Assembly: GCA_965262565.1 (NCBI GenBank)
Contig: CBDHFQ010000029.1
Location: 124,001-188,000, forward strand
Direction of reading: 5' to 3'
Length of the DNA: 64,000 nucleotides
Source of the DNA: CBDHFQ01 sp965262565
GTDB taxonomy: Bacteria; Bacteroidota; Bacteroidia; J057
Made by a program: the position numbers and the translations under genes. Positions 44,907-53,865 of the stretch are shown piece by piece. Below the pieces are notes generated by a model that was not told where the DNA came from, searched no databases, and saw only the letters and a list, made by a program, of their open reading frames with translations. The number at the start of each line of letters is the position of its first letter. Positions within the stretch are counted from its first letter, which is position 1.

Positions 44907-46148
44907 ATGAAGTGGAACAATATTTCCTGGATTTTACTGGCTTCGGGAATTTCGTTATTGGCTCTAATTATCCTACAGGTTAATTGGTTGAATCATTCCC
45001 GCAAATTATTGGAGACTCAATTCGATCAGAAGGTGACTATGGCGCTTTGCAGTGCAGTAGATGAAATCGCTCGAGAACAAGCTCAGGGGGAATATTGTCG
45101 TAAATTGTGTTCTGAACCGCAAAGTTTCAGTAGTACTCAAATAATTCCTTCCACAATAGATCCTCAGGCAGTGTGGCAAAGAGTAGAAAGCAATTTCCAA
45201 CGCTATCACATTTATCAGCCTTTTCAGTTCAATATTATACCTACGGATACTTTGGGAAACGCTCCGGCTACTTATTGCTCTTCAGTAGAACCTATTACAA
45301 AAGATCAGCAATTTCTTGAAGTAAAGCTGGAAGGAAAACAAGCATATGTCATTGAAGAGATGGGCATGATGATCGGAAGCTCTGTGCTATTATTGGGTAC
45401 GATTTGTCTGCTTTTTGGATTGACTGCTTCTAAGTTATTGCAGCAAAGAAAGTGGAACAGGCTGAGCATAGAATTTTTTAACAATATGGCGCATGAGTTC
45501 AGGACGCCGTTAACAAACATACAGTTGGCTTATGCTATGGCTAAGCGTCAGCGTCCTTCGCTCAAAGAAGATCCTTACATGAATGTCATCAGAAATGAAT
45601 CTCAGAGATTGCTAGAACAAATAGAAAGAATGCTTCATGTAGCCAGATTAGAGAAAGGGGATTTTCAGATCAACAAGGAAAGCTTCCTGCTCAAGGCCTT
45701 TTTATCGGATATTATCTCAGATATGAAATGGCAAGCAGAACAACATGGATCGGAAATAAAACTTGAGTTGGGAAGTGTGGATGATCTAAGAATGGAAGCA
45801 GATAAACTTCATTTAAGTAATGCCATCAGGAACCTTCTCGATAATTCCATCAAATATGGGAAGGCGTTTTCACAGATTATCCTGGAAGTAAGGGCGGAAG
45901 AAAACATGATTCTACTGACCATAGAGGATCAAGGACAAGGAATGTCTCATGAGCAATTTGAATTATTGACCCAAAAATTCAGAAGAGGCCAGGAGGGAGA
46001 TATTCATCAGGTACCAGGATTTGGACTGGGTTTGTGCTATGTGAAACGCATTGCTGAGTTACATGGCGGTAGTTTAGTATTAGATTCTGCTGATGGAGAT
46101 GCATGTCGTATAAGTATCGTTCTACCAATCGATTCAAATAATTTATGA
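44907..46148 (+). CDS. Membrane sensor histidine kinase
   Basis: 413 aa. Two membrane helices (about 7-27 and 155-178) flank a periplasmic sensor region of about 130 residues that contains paired Cys (CRKLC). HisKA follows, with the phosphorylated His196 in FFNNMAHEFRTPLTNIQ, then HATPase_c with NAIRNLLDNSIKYG, DQGQGMS and PGFGLGLCYVKRIAELHGG. No HAMP or PAS domain is visible. The stop overlaps the response regulator start (ATGA, 46145-46148), so the two form an operon. Confidence 0.93.
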   Translation: MKWNNISWILLASGISLLALIILQVNWLNHSRKLLETQFDQKVTMALCSAVDEIAREQAQGEYCRKLCSEPQSFSSTQIIPSTIDPQAVWQRVESNFQRYHIYQPFQFNIIPTDTLGNAPATYCSSVEPITKDQQFLEVKLEGKQAYVIEEMGMMIGSSVLLLGTICLLFGLTASKLLQQRKWNRLSIEFFNNMAHEFRTPLTNIQLAYAMAKRQRPSLKEDPYMNVIRNESQRLLEQIERMLHVARLEKGDFQINKESFLLKAFLSDIISDMKWQAEQHGSEIKLELGSVDDLRMEADKLHLSNAIRNLLDNSIKYGKAFSQIILEVRAEENMILLTIEDQGQGMSHEQFELLTQKFRRGQEGDIHQVPGFGLGLCYVKRIAELHGGSLVLDSADGDACRISIVLPIDSNNL

Positions 46149-46840
46149 ATAAGAAGGCCAGCATATTATTAGTAGAAGATGATGTAAACCTGGGCTTTCT
46201 TCTTACAGATCTCCTGGAGTCTGAAGGCTTTTGGGTTAAGTGGTGTAAAGATGGTCAGATGGGGCTTGCTGCCTTGGATAAAAAAAGTTTTGATATAGGA
46301 ATTTTAGATATTATGATGCCGAAAATGGATGGTTTTTCTTTGGCTGAAGCACTTCGAAAAAAATCTCCGGATCTTCCTTTTCTTTTTCTATCGGCTCGAT
46401 TGAGAAAAGAAGATAAACTCAATGGGTATGGTATCGGTGCTGAAGATTATATTACGAAACCTTTCGATGAAGATGTATTGATTTGTAAATTAAAGGTGAT
46501 CCTCAGGAGGAAACAACAAGTATTATTGGAGGATCAGTTGACTGAGGATATAAAGATCGGTAATTATACCTTTAATTACGCTTGCCAGTTGTTACAGTTT
46601 GAAGATCGTCAATGGAGACTCACCGAAAAAGAGAATGAGATCCTCAAGTGGTTGTGTCTGCACAAAAATCAAGTGTTGAGAAGGGAGTTTGCAGTGGAGA
46701 AAGTGTATGGAAAGAAAGATTACTTTCTGGGAAGAAGCTTTGATGTATTTATTTCCCGCTTAAGGAAAATGCTACAACACGATCCTGATATCCGAATCGA
46801 GAATGTATTTAAGGTTGGATTTTCACTGAAAGTTCCCTAA
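46145..46840 (+). CDS. OmpR/PhoB-family response regulator
   Basis: 231 aa. The receiver domain has the acidic pair ED(11-12), the phosphorylated Asp55 in DIGILDIMMPKMDGF, and the Lys of YITKPFDED. The winged-helix DNA-binding domain follows (WRLTEKENEILKWLCLHKNQVLRREFAVEKVYGKKDYFLGRSFDVFISRLRKML). It is the partner of the upstream kinase and probably binds the TGTTAA repeats at 44821. Confidence 0.94.
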   Translation: MNKKASILLVEDDVNLGFLLTDLLESEGFWVKWCKDGQMGLAALDKKSFDIGILDIMMPKMDGFSLAEALRKKSPDLPFLFLSARLRKEDKLNGYGIGAEDYITKPFDEDVLICKLKVILRRKQQVLLEDQLTEDIKIGNYTFNYACQLLQFEDRQWRLTEKENEILKWLCLHKNQVLRREFAVEKVYGKKDYFLGRSFDVFISRLRKMLQHDPDIRIENVFKVGFSLKVP

Positions 46841-46904
46841 ATCTGCCTATTCTCCTCCATATAGGTCAATGATTAATACTAACAGATGATGTAGAGGGAG
46901 GGAG

Positions 46905-47927
46905 TTATTGGAAGTCATCATTTAATTGATAAATATCTTCCAGCAGAATACTATCTCCATACTCATTTATGATCGCTAAGTCGTAACGAAATTCGATAGG
47001 AGTTCCAATGAGGGTGTAATAGTAAATGAGCCATGCAGACGGTTCACTGATTCCGATACACCCGTGAGAATAAGCCTTTCCTATAGTGGCAGGATTAGTT
47101 GTTGCGTGAATGACTTGATTACTTTGAATTCCATTGATCTTAGGTATAATGGCAGGTATTAACGGCATACGGGTAGTAAAATCATCATCTCTTCTGGTAT
47201 AGAGGTACCTTTTTCCTGTTTGGAAATTAGTAAAAATAGGATCTCTCCATTTTTGGATAATCTCCCCTTTCCCTGTCATTGTTTGCATGTGTATCTCTCG
47301 ATTCAGGTAGGGTAAAAATTTGTGTCCTTTCCTGCCTACTCTTATGGGAAACTCATGAAGAACAACGTCGTCCTCCAGAATTCTTAAGGCGTATTCAGGG
47401 ATATTAATATCAATGTTAATGCAATTCAATCTTGCCATGATGCTGTCAAATGTTGAAATTTCGGGAATGCTTAAACTATCATCTGCTTGAATGACAAGCA
47501 TGTCCCGTTGGTTAGCTATTTGATTTCCCATTCTTAGTTGGTAGTAGTAGTCGGTTTGTATGAGTCGCGAAATGATCCATGGATTAGCCTGTACCATAAC
47601 TATTTCGTTCAACGGCCTATCTATCAGACTATCATAGGCAAAGACAATGCTATCAATCCATGAAAAGTAGGCTTTCATTCTTACATTTCTACCTACCTTG
47701 AATCGAGTAGTATACTTTCTGACCGGCTGATGAGTAAAAGTATCATCTTGGATCGGTGTGGTAGGACTTGTGGGTAGTTCTGATCTTTCTGGAATTGGGT
47801 TAAGAAAAATTTGTTTGGCGAGGAACAAATTGATGCCAACAAGAAAAATATACATAACGAACAATCCTGATAATAAAAAATAGGATGGTAGGATAGGTGA
47901 TAAGTACTTACTATTATGCATTTTCAT
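46905..47927 (-). CDS. L,D-transpeptidase (YkuD family)
   Basis: 340 aa with an N-terminal membrane anchor or signal (SYFLLSGLFVMYIFLVGINLFLA, about 14-36). The catalytic domain has an early strand (EYALRILEDDVVLHEFPIRVGRKGHKF). The active-site motif IHATTNPATIGKAYSHGCIGISE carries the nucleophile Cys290. These enzymes make or modify 3-3 peptidoglycan cross-links or attach lipoproteins in the periplasm. The insert before the catalytic domain is large and not recognised. Confidence 0.88.
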   Translation of the reverse strand: MKMHNSKYLSPILPSYFLLSGLFVMYIFLVGINLFLAKQIFLNPIPERSELPTSPTTPIQDDTFTHQPVRKYTTRFKVGRNVRMKAYFSWIDSIVFAYDSLIDRPLNEIVMVQANPWIISRLIQTDYYYQLRMGNQIANQRDMLVIQADDSLSIPEISTFDSIMARLNCINIDINIPEYALRILEDDVVLHEFPIRVGRKGHKFLPYLNREIHMQTMTGKGEIIQKWRDPIFTNFQTGKRYLYTRRDDDFTTRMPLIPAIIPKINGIQSNQVIHATTNPATIGKAYSHGCIGISEPSAWLIYYYTLIGTPIEFRYDLAIINEYGDSILLEDIYQLNDDFQ

Positions 47928-48079
47928 AAATCAAGTACTTGTGGTTCCACATTAATGTACAGCTAAGGTACAGAAACACACTTTTATCTTCACTGATTTA
48001 TGTCGTTACCTAACCTAAGCTTTCATACTGCTTACCGTAATTTTTCTCACCTAAATTCTTCCTTTTAGAGAAAAATGCA

Positions 48080-48358
48080 CTAATATGAGGAGTATTGATA
48101 TAATTCCTCTGCAACATCTACCTCGGATAAATATTCTTCTAATTTGCTGATTTTACCCAGGTAATATTCCTCCATATACTGAAAAATAAGTTCAAAAATT
48201 TCCTTATGATCTTCAAAATCCAGCGAAAGTATTGGGCGATCATTTACTTCTTCGTAAATGCCTAAATAATCAGCGCATTTGTTAGCTCTATCCCTTTGAA
48301 GGGTGGCTAATGAGGTTTTAGCCTCATTTAATTCCCGTTCCAGTTTATGCCTTTTCAT
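48080..48358 (-). CDS. Small hypothetical helical protein
   Basis: 92 aa, charged and helical (KLERELNEAKTSLATLQRDRANKC, likely coiled coil), with no signal or membrane segment. I do not recognise a family. The ATG start and lysine/glutamate-rich composition look like a real gene, and it has its own space between neighbours. Confidence 0.5.
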   Translation of the reverse strand: MKRHKLERELNEAKTSLATLQRDRANKCADYLGIYEEVNDRPILSLDFEDHKEIFELIFQYMEEYYLGKISKLEEYLSEVDVAEELYQYSSY

Positions 48359-48654
48359 AATACCTGATAATTTAAGTTTGGCCTACTAAATTATATATAA
48401 ATTTTAGGTAATATGCTGATATAAAGCAATTTGATGGGTGATAAATGATGCTGTTCTCTGCCTGTTTAACCCTTAATTTGGGTGTAAACAGAAGATCTTA
48501 AGAATATGAATCTTTTATTACTGATTAACGGAGTTTTTTAATGGTGCTTATTTTTGTCATGAATTAATAAGGAAGAAAGTAAGAGGCAATGAGTACATGT
48601 GCCATATAACGTATTCATATTTGATGGGTTAATCCATGACTCATCATGGCATTT
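48359..48654. other. 296 bp gap without a gene
   Basis: AT-rich. I see no convincing hairpin terminator or promoter consensus on either strand. Confidence 0.35.
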
Positions 48655-49125
48655 TCAAAGTCCCAAATCACTCAAACCTGGGTGTTCATCCGGGCGTCTT
48701 CCTAAAGGCCAGTGATATTTTCTTTCGGATTCTTGAATAGAAACATCATTTATACTAGCTATTCTTCTTTTCATCAGTCCATATTCGTCGAACTCCCAGT
48801 TTTCATTTCCATAAGACCTGACCCAATTTCCTGATTCATCATGCCATTCGTAGGCAAATCGAACAGCAATTCTATTTTCATGAAAAGCCCAAAGTTCCTT
48901 AATCAGCCGATAGTTGTGTTCCTGGTTCCATTTTCTCGTAAGAAAGTCAACAATGGCTTCACGGCCCTGGAGAAATTCGGATCTATTTCTCCAGGAACTA
49001 TCGATGGAGTACGCCAACGATACTTTTTGCGGATCGCGGGAGTTCCAACCGTCCTCAGCCATTCTTACTTTCTGAGCAGCTGTTTCCACACTAAATGGAG
49101 GTAAAGGTGGTTTTGTCGAGTTCAT
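48655..49125 (-). CDS. DUF1348 (NTF2-like) protein
   Basis: 156 aa from ATG 49125 (MNSTKPPLPPFS). The body matches the DUF1348 family closely: AEDGWNSRDPQKVSLAYSIDSSWRNRSEFLQGREAIVDFLTRKW, HENRIAVRFAYEWHDESGNWVRSYGNENWEFDEYGLM and the C-terminal GRRPDEHPGLSDLGL. No signal peptide. Function unknown; the family has a cone-shaped pocket suited to small ligands. Confidence 0.85.
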   Translation of the reverse strand: MNSTKPPLPPFSVETAAQKVRMAEDGWNSRDPQKVSLAYSIDSSWRNRSEFLQGREAIVDFLTRKWNQEHNYRLIKELWAFHENRIAVRFAYEWHDESGNWVRSYGNENWEFDEYGLMKRRIASINDVSIQESERKYHWPLGRRPDEHPGLSDLGL

Positions 49126-49192
49126 AAAGAGTATAAGTGTAGGTGATACATAAAAGTTGATCAAATGTATCTCCTAGAAAGGAAGATTTTCG

Positions 49193-49588
49193 TCAGGAGT
49201 TTGGCAAAGGAGACGAAACATCTATGATATTGCTATCAGGGTCTTTTAACAGCATTCTTCTCTGACCATAAAAAGTATCGTGAGGTGCTGCAACTATGGG
49301 AACATCGAGTTGCTCGGCTATAGCCAGAATTTCTTCTACATCTTTCACCACAATAGTAATGTAAAAACCAGCTGATGAACCTTTCGCCCCTTCAGGAACA
49401 ATCTCATGATTGTTATCGATAAGCCCAATTTCCAAAGAGGAGTTATTAGCCGTGAGGTGGATAAACCAATCACTATCGAAATTGATCGTCATGTTAAACA
49501 GAGTAACATAAAAATGTTTGCTCTTTTCCAGTTGATCGGAGCAAATATTAATCATAAGTCTATCGATAGAACGAGCTGAGTTTTCCAT
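49193..49588 (-). CDS. VOC/glyoxalase-family protein
   Basis: 131 aa from ATG 49588. The betaalphabetabetabeta repeats are visible: MINICSDQLEKSKHFYVTLFNM, SAGFYITIVVKDVEEILAIAEQLDVPIVAAPHDTFYGQRRMLLKDPDSNIIDV. The DPDSNIID metal-site region is typical of the vicinal oxygen chelate fold. The substrate is unknown. It sits 67 bp upstream of the DUF1348 gene on the same strand. Confidence 0.75.
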   Translation of the reverse strand: MENSARSIDRLMINICSDQLEKSKHFYVTLFNMTINFDSDWFIHLTANNSSLEIGLIDNNHEIVPEGAKGSSAGFYITIVVKDVEEILAIAEQLDVPIVAAPHDTFYGQRRMLLKDPDSNIIDVSSPLPNS

Positions 49589-49693
49589 AAATGATGTTAA
49601 TTTTGTTAGAATAACAGACGCGTTGACTGTATACAATTCCTCACTATTTTCGATAAGTATTTTTTGTTGCTGTGAAGGGTAAAAATCGAGGTG

Positions 49694-52378
49694 CTATTCT
49701 TTATTGATCCAAATAAATAACGAAGTAGGTTCCATCCGAATATCTACTACGCCACCCCCTTCTATCTGTATCAACTCCTTCTCATCCTTTACTCCATTCA
49801 TATGATCAATTTCTTTCGTATTCGCGATAAGGTGCCAATGGCCAGGCGGTAAGCTTATTTGTTCGAAGGTTTTTTCTTCCTGACTCGGATTCAATAACAC
49901 CCACACTTTATCATCGACAATATACCCTAACATACTTTCATCCGATGGGCTAAGGAATTGATAGTAATCTTCTGGAACTGCTTCAGCTACTCGAAATACT
50001 TTTCCAAATTCGGATAAACGAAAGGCATTCATCCCCTTCCAAAAAGCATACATATTTCGGTAATCATTGTTATTTTTTTTGTTGGGTCGTTGGCCCACCG
50101 TCTCCCATAAAAACTGGTTGGCTTTTCTGTGATTATAGGTGTCTCTGTAACCATGCATATAGATCTTATATCCCGCTTGTGTTTCTTTAACCACTTCTCC
50201 TAAAGGAGCGGAAGCTTTACTTCTCATAATTTCTGATCCTCCATGCATTACTATCGGCCCTAAGCTGGTGTATAAGAGGGCTACGGCTATTTTGTATACA
50301 CTTTCATCGACCTCATATCTTCCATCGAAATCGACCGTCCCAAATTGATCCGCCAGGGCAAAATTATCGTGAATATCCAAATAACTGATGCCACTTAACG
50401 GGCTTTTTTCTTCAGGAAAAGTATTCGTCAATCCTTTCATGACCTTTTCTCGCTCATCGAACTTTCCTCCAGGCCAACCTCTATCTGTTTCCTTGTTATG
50501 TAATTCAAAGACAGGCCCTTTATAAGCATTTCGGGAATCATCCTGGAAAAAAGTAATGGGTGCATCCGCTTTATACCAGTCCCAATCGGGATTATTTTCA
50601 TAAGCCGGATCATTTGAGCCTATCCATGCTTCCCCATACAAAATTTTATCTTCCCCTATAGCTGTTTTTAGAGCTATAAGAGTTTGCTCATCAATTTGGC
50701 CCGCCAAATCAATACGAAATCCATCAATCCCGAATTCATGAATATAGTGGAGACATTGATCGATGAGCCAGCGCTGTACCATGGGGCGGTTTTCAGTTTT
50801 GACTTCATTTCCATATGCTCCGATATGATTGAAATTTTTGGTGCGATAGTAGTATAATTTGTCCAATACATTAAAATGGAAAAACCATTCATTTCCATCC
50901 ATATTTTCAGCTGTGTGATTTGGAACAATATCTATAATGACTGCAATTCCCTGATCGTGAAATGCCTGCACCAAATCTCTAAATTCTTCCCTTTCCGTTC
51001 CCAGTTTACTTCCCTTTGTTCTGTATCTCGACTCTACTGCAAAGGCATGAGAAGTCCGATATCCCCATTGGTAATTCTCTTCACTAACTCCCTGACTGAC
51101 CATATAGGGATCTTCACTAAAAGAAGCTTGCCAGTCATCATCTGGATAATGCACATATTCCTGTACAGGCATCAGGTGAAGCACATTGATGCCTAATTCC
51201 ACTAAATAATCAAATCCTACCTTTTTCTTCTTTTTATTTCTTAAGCCTGGGGTCATCATAGCTTTAAATGTTCCTTTCAAAGCAGAGTCCACAGGAAGTA
51301 AATCTGTAAAGTCTTGTACATGGACTTCGTAGGCAATCACATCTTCCATAGCAGGAATCCCTTGTTCCAGTGGACTGGCAGGTGTTGTTTTATGCCAAAT
51401 TCGTGCTTTTCCCCACGTATCATCACTTACCCGCGCATATGGGTCTGTAATATGGACAGGAATTGTTTGGTAAAAGTGATTCCCCGGATCATTGGCCCCA
51501 TGAACCGTAAAATCGTAATATACTCCATACAAATTTTCGGGTATAACCATTTCCCATACCCCATCCTGATCTTGTACCATTTCTGTGATCTTATATGCTT
51601 CCTCATCTGCAGCTTCTTGATATAGATACAATTTCACCGAATCTGCTCGTGGAGAAAAAATCCGTATGGTAGTGGTATCTCTATATATGTTGGCACCCAG
51701 TTCTTTATGTGAATAGGTTTCTCTAAACCAACCATCAAACGAACAATGTGCTCCTAGGTTAAGAGACGGAATCTCCAGAAAGTATACTCTTTTTTTATTT
51801 AGTGGTTGGGAGGGAGAAATGAGGATAGAAGTAGCATCATTAGGTAAGACGGCGGTGATTGGAATCTCATTTCCTGAGGCGTCCGTAAGTCTGTAGGCAG
51901 CAGGAGATAGGGGTCTCCCTTGGCTCACTCTTGCCCAGATCAATCGCTCATTTCTTATTTCAGCAGTAAGGGTTGGAATTGTCATCTCTTTCATAAAAAT
52001 CAAATCCGACCCTTTAATATTGGGAGCATTAGCTGGAGGTTCCATCCATTCTCCGTCGTTAATCCTGAACTTAAAGGTACTTTGAGGAGAAATAATAGAA
52101 AAGTCCGTATTGTCAATGGTCAGTAGCCAAAGTTCACCCGATTTGTGTAGTAGCCAGTCAGGATCTTCCATGTTTTGATCCCAATTTCTAAATTCCCCGG
52201 TGATGACGACTGTATTTGGTACTACTTGATACAGGTTTTCATCAAAAATGAAGGTGATAGTTTGTTCCAATGCAGCATATCCCTGGCTTATTTGGGTAGA
52301 AGTAAAGGACTGGCATAGGGAAAGAGCGGGAAAAAGGATAGGAAATAGTAGAGATAAAACAAACGTAGGGAAACGCAT
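49694..52378 (-). CDS. Secreted GH13 glycoside hydrolase, pullulanase-like
   Basis: 894 aa from ATG 52378 (MRFPTFVLSL, signal peptide). N-terminal Ig/CBM48-type modules (about 25-330) bind glucan. The catalytic GH13 barrel has the four conserved regions: VIDIVPNHTAEN (about 486), GFRIDLAGQ (nucleophile Asp, about 553), LYGEAWIG (acid/base Glu, about 582) and YLDIHDNFALAD (about 668). It should debranch or hydrolyse alpha-1,4/1,6 glucans such as pullulan or glycogen outside the cytoplasm. The order of modules and DIHDN favour a type I pullulanase over an alpha-amylase; exact specificity is uncertain. Confidence 0.88.
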   Translation of the reverse strand: MRFPTFVLSLLFPILFPALSLCQSFTSTQISQGYAALEQTITFIFDENLYQVVPNTVVITGEFRNWDQNMEDPDWLLHKSGELWLLTIDNTDFSIISPQSTFKFRINDGEWMEPPANAPNIKGSDLIFMKEMTIPTLTAEIRNERLIWARVSQGRPLSPAAYRLTDASGNEIPITAVLPNDATSILISPSQPLNKKRVYFLEIPSLNLGAHCSFDGWFRETYSHKELGANIYRDTTTIRIFSPRADSVKLYLYQEAADEEAYKITEMVQDQDGVWEMVIPENLYGVYYDFTVHGANDPGNHFYQTIPVHITDPYARVSDDTWGKARIWHKTTPASPLEQGIPAMEDVIAYEVHVQDFTDLLPVDSALKGTFKAMMTPGLRNKKKKKVGFDYLVELGINVLHLMPVQEYVHYPDDDWQASFSEDPYMVSQGVSEENYQWGYRTSHAFAVESRYRTKGSKLGTEREEFRDLVQAFHDQGIAVIIDIVPNHTAENMDGNEWFFHFNVLDKLYYYRTKNFNHIGAYGNEVKTENRPMVQRWLIDQCLHYIHEFGIDGFRIDLAGQIDEQTLIALKTAIGEDKILYGEAWIGSNDPAYENNPDWDWYKADAPITFFQDDSRNAYKGPVFELHNKETDRGWPGGKFDEREKVMKGLTNTFPEEKSPLSGISYLDIHDNFALADQFGTVDFDGRYEVDESVYKIAVALLYTSLGPIVMHGGSEIMRSKASAPLGEVVKETQAGYKIYMHGYRDTYNHRKANQFLWETVGQRPNKKNNNDYRNMYAFWKGMNAFRLSEFGKVFRVAEAVPEDYYQFLSPSDESMLGYIVDDKVWVLLNPSQEEKTFEQISLPPGHWHLIANTKEIDHMNGVKDEKELIQIEGGGVVDIRMEPTSLFIWINKE

Positions 52379-52482
52379 AAAAAAAGGCTGTGTTAAATCC
52401 GTTGGAACGAAAATAAGACTTTTCTCCATCTTTCCCGACTATCAACTAGATTGAAATAGGATGTCCCTTGTTGAAATTACGT

Positions 52483-53274
52483 TTATCCCAGCTTTCGTAC
52501 TACAAATAAGGCGCTCACATAATCCTTGGAAGCCTCTCTGGGGATAAAAGTAACTTCTCCATTAAAAGCGGGGTCTGTATGATTGGTATAATATATCTCT
52601 AATAATGTCCCGCTATGTGTGTTGATGAGATTTACGATATCCTTTTCTGGAATGGGGTTCATTTCCATGTTAAAACCATCACCGATTCCTAGTAGAGCTA
52701 ATCGTTCTTTTATTTTTAGGGTAGATTTTATCCGCTGAAGGAGAGAAAGTGTTCTGATATCTTCTATAGGAACCTGAAAAATAGATACTCCACCTGGAGT
52801 GAGTACTCTGAGGAATTCCATAATATAATTGGCGGATTCGGGATATGAAATATGTTGGAGAACAATGGTGGTATAAACTAATGAAAAGGAATTGTCGGGT
52901 AGGAATGCCAGGCTCGATTGCTCATTGTGATGAAAATGAAGTTGAGGCCATTGGGTTTCCTGATGTAATTCTCTGGCTTTCTGGACCATGGTCTTGGATA
53001 CATCTACTCCATCGACTCTTTTGAAGTAAGCGGCTAACGCACGGCTCAATCTCCCTAACCCACAGCCAAAATCCAGTGCTCTATCTCTGTGTGGGGGCAG
53101 AAATCCTTTGGGTTCCAGGGCCTTAAATACTGTATCTATTTCCCTCTTTCCAGTCAAAAAGAAGGAGGCTTGATCCCATTTTTGGCCTGTTTTATCCGGG
53201 TGTGTACAAACGGCCCAGTAGGGATCTTTCTGTGCTAATCCTTCCCAATTCTTTTTAGTCGTGTCAAAACTCAT
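52483..53274 (-). CDS. Class I SAM-dependent methyltransferase
   Basis: 263 aa. The Rossmann methyltransferase motif I is RALDFGCGLGRLSRALAAYF (about residue 63-82), followed by DGVDVSKTMVQKARELH, motif IV SLVYTTIVLQHISYPESANYIMEFLRVLTPGGVSIFQVP. The N-terminus (WEGLAQKDPYWAVCTHPDKTGQKWD) is typical of methyltransferases acting on lipids or small molecules. The substrate is unknown. Confidence 0.85.
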   Translation of the reverse strand: MSFDTTKKNWEGLAQKDPYWAVCTHPDKTGQKWDQASFFLTGKREIDTVFKALEPKGFLPPHRDRALDFGCGLGRLSRALAAYFKRVDGVDVSKTMVQKARELHQETQWPQLHFHHNEQSSLAFLPDNSFSLVYTTIVLQHISYPESANYIMEFLRVLTPGGVSIFQVPIEDIRTLSLLQRIKSTLKIKERLALLGIGDGFNMEMNPIPEKDIVNLINTHSGTLLEIYYTNHTDPAFNGEVTFIPREASKDYVSALFVVRKLG

Positions 53275-53681
53275 TTGATTGAGATGTTAAATAGGAGATG
53301 GTGGTCAAAAAAGTAGCCTACTTTCTTTTAGTGATTTAAAGATGAGCTAAATAAACAAAACAAATGTAGAGATGTAAATATCTCTTCATTAATCTTGAGT
53401 TTTATGGCTACTTAAGCGATTTGACAAGGATAGCACTGGAAGCGTAGTCTTATGGAAGTATTTTTCTGATTATTCCCCATGTGCCATACATTGTAATATT
53501 GCTTTTAAATAAATTATATATAAAATAATACATGGTGGTAAATATTTATAATAAATACATATTCCTTCCCGTAGCATAGATGACTCCATTTATTCCCAGC
53601 CTATGCAAATGTGAATGATTGTTCCTATTTGGGAGCAGCAAAAATGATTAGTAACATAATTTTAGTTGTAATTTCTGGTTT
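53275..53681. other. 407 bp AT-rich gap
   Basis: It separates the methyltransferase from the divergent beta-helix gene. I see no gene or hairpin terminator. A CCTATTTG element (53619-53626) only partly matches the -7 consensus. Confidence 0.35.
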
Positions 53682-53861
53682 ATGAAATATACTGTTGTTT
53701 TTTCCTTAAGCCTGCTTTTCTCTCTATCTGTGTTAGGGCAACCCTGGGATCGTATTATTGAGAATATAGATACTACTGGAACGATCAATTTAACTGATCC
53801 TTCCTGGGACAATACCTTGATCAGGAATTGTAATATTCACGATACAGGGAGAGGGGAATGA
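53682..53861 (+). CDS. N-terminal fragment of a secreted beta-helix protein (frameshifted)
   Basis: 59 aa: a signal peptide (MKYTVVFSLSLLFSLSVLGQ) and the start of the mature protein (PWDRIIENIDTTGTINLTDPSWDNTLIRNCNIHDTGRGE). It stops at TGA 53859-53861, just after a GGGG run at 53853-53856. Removing one G gives GRGNDGVLLRDVSN and joins it to the next frame, so it is not an independent gene. Confidence 0.75.
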   Translation: MKYTVVFSLSLLFSLSVLGQPWDRIIENIDTTGTINLTDPSWDNTLIRNCNIHDTGRGE

Positions 53862-53865
53862 TGGA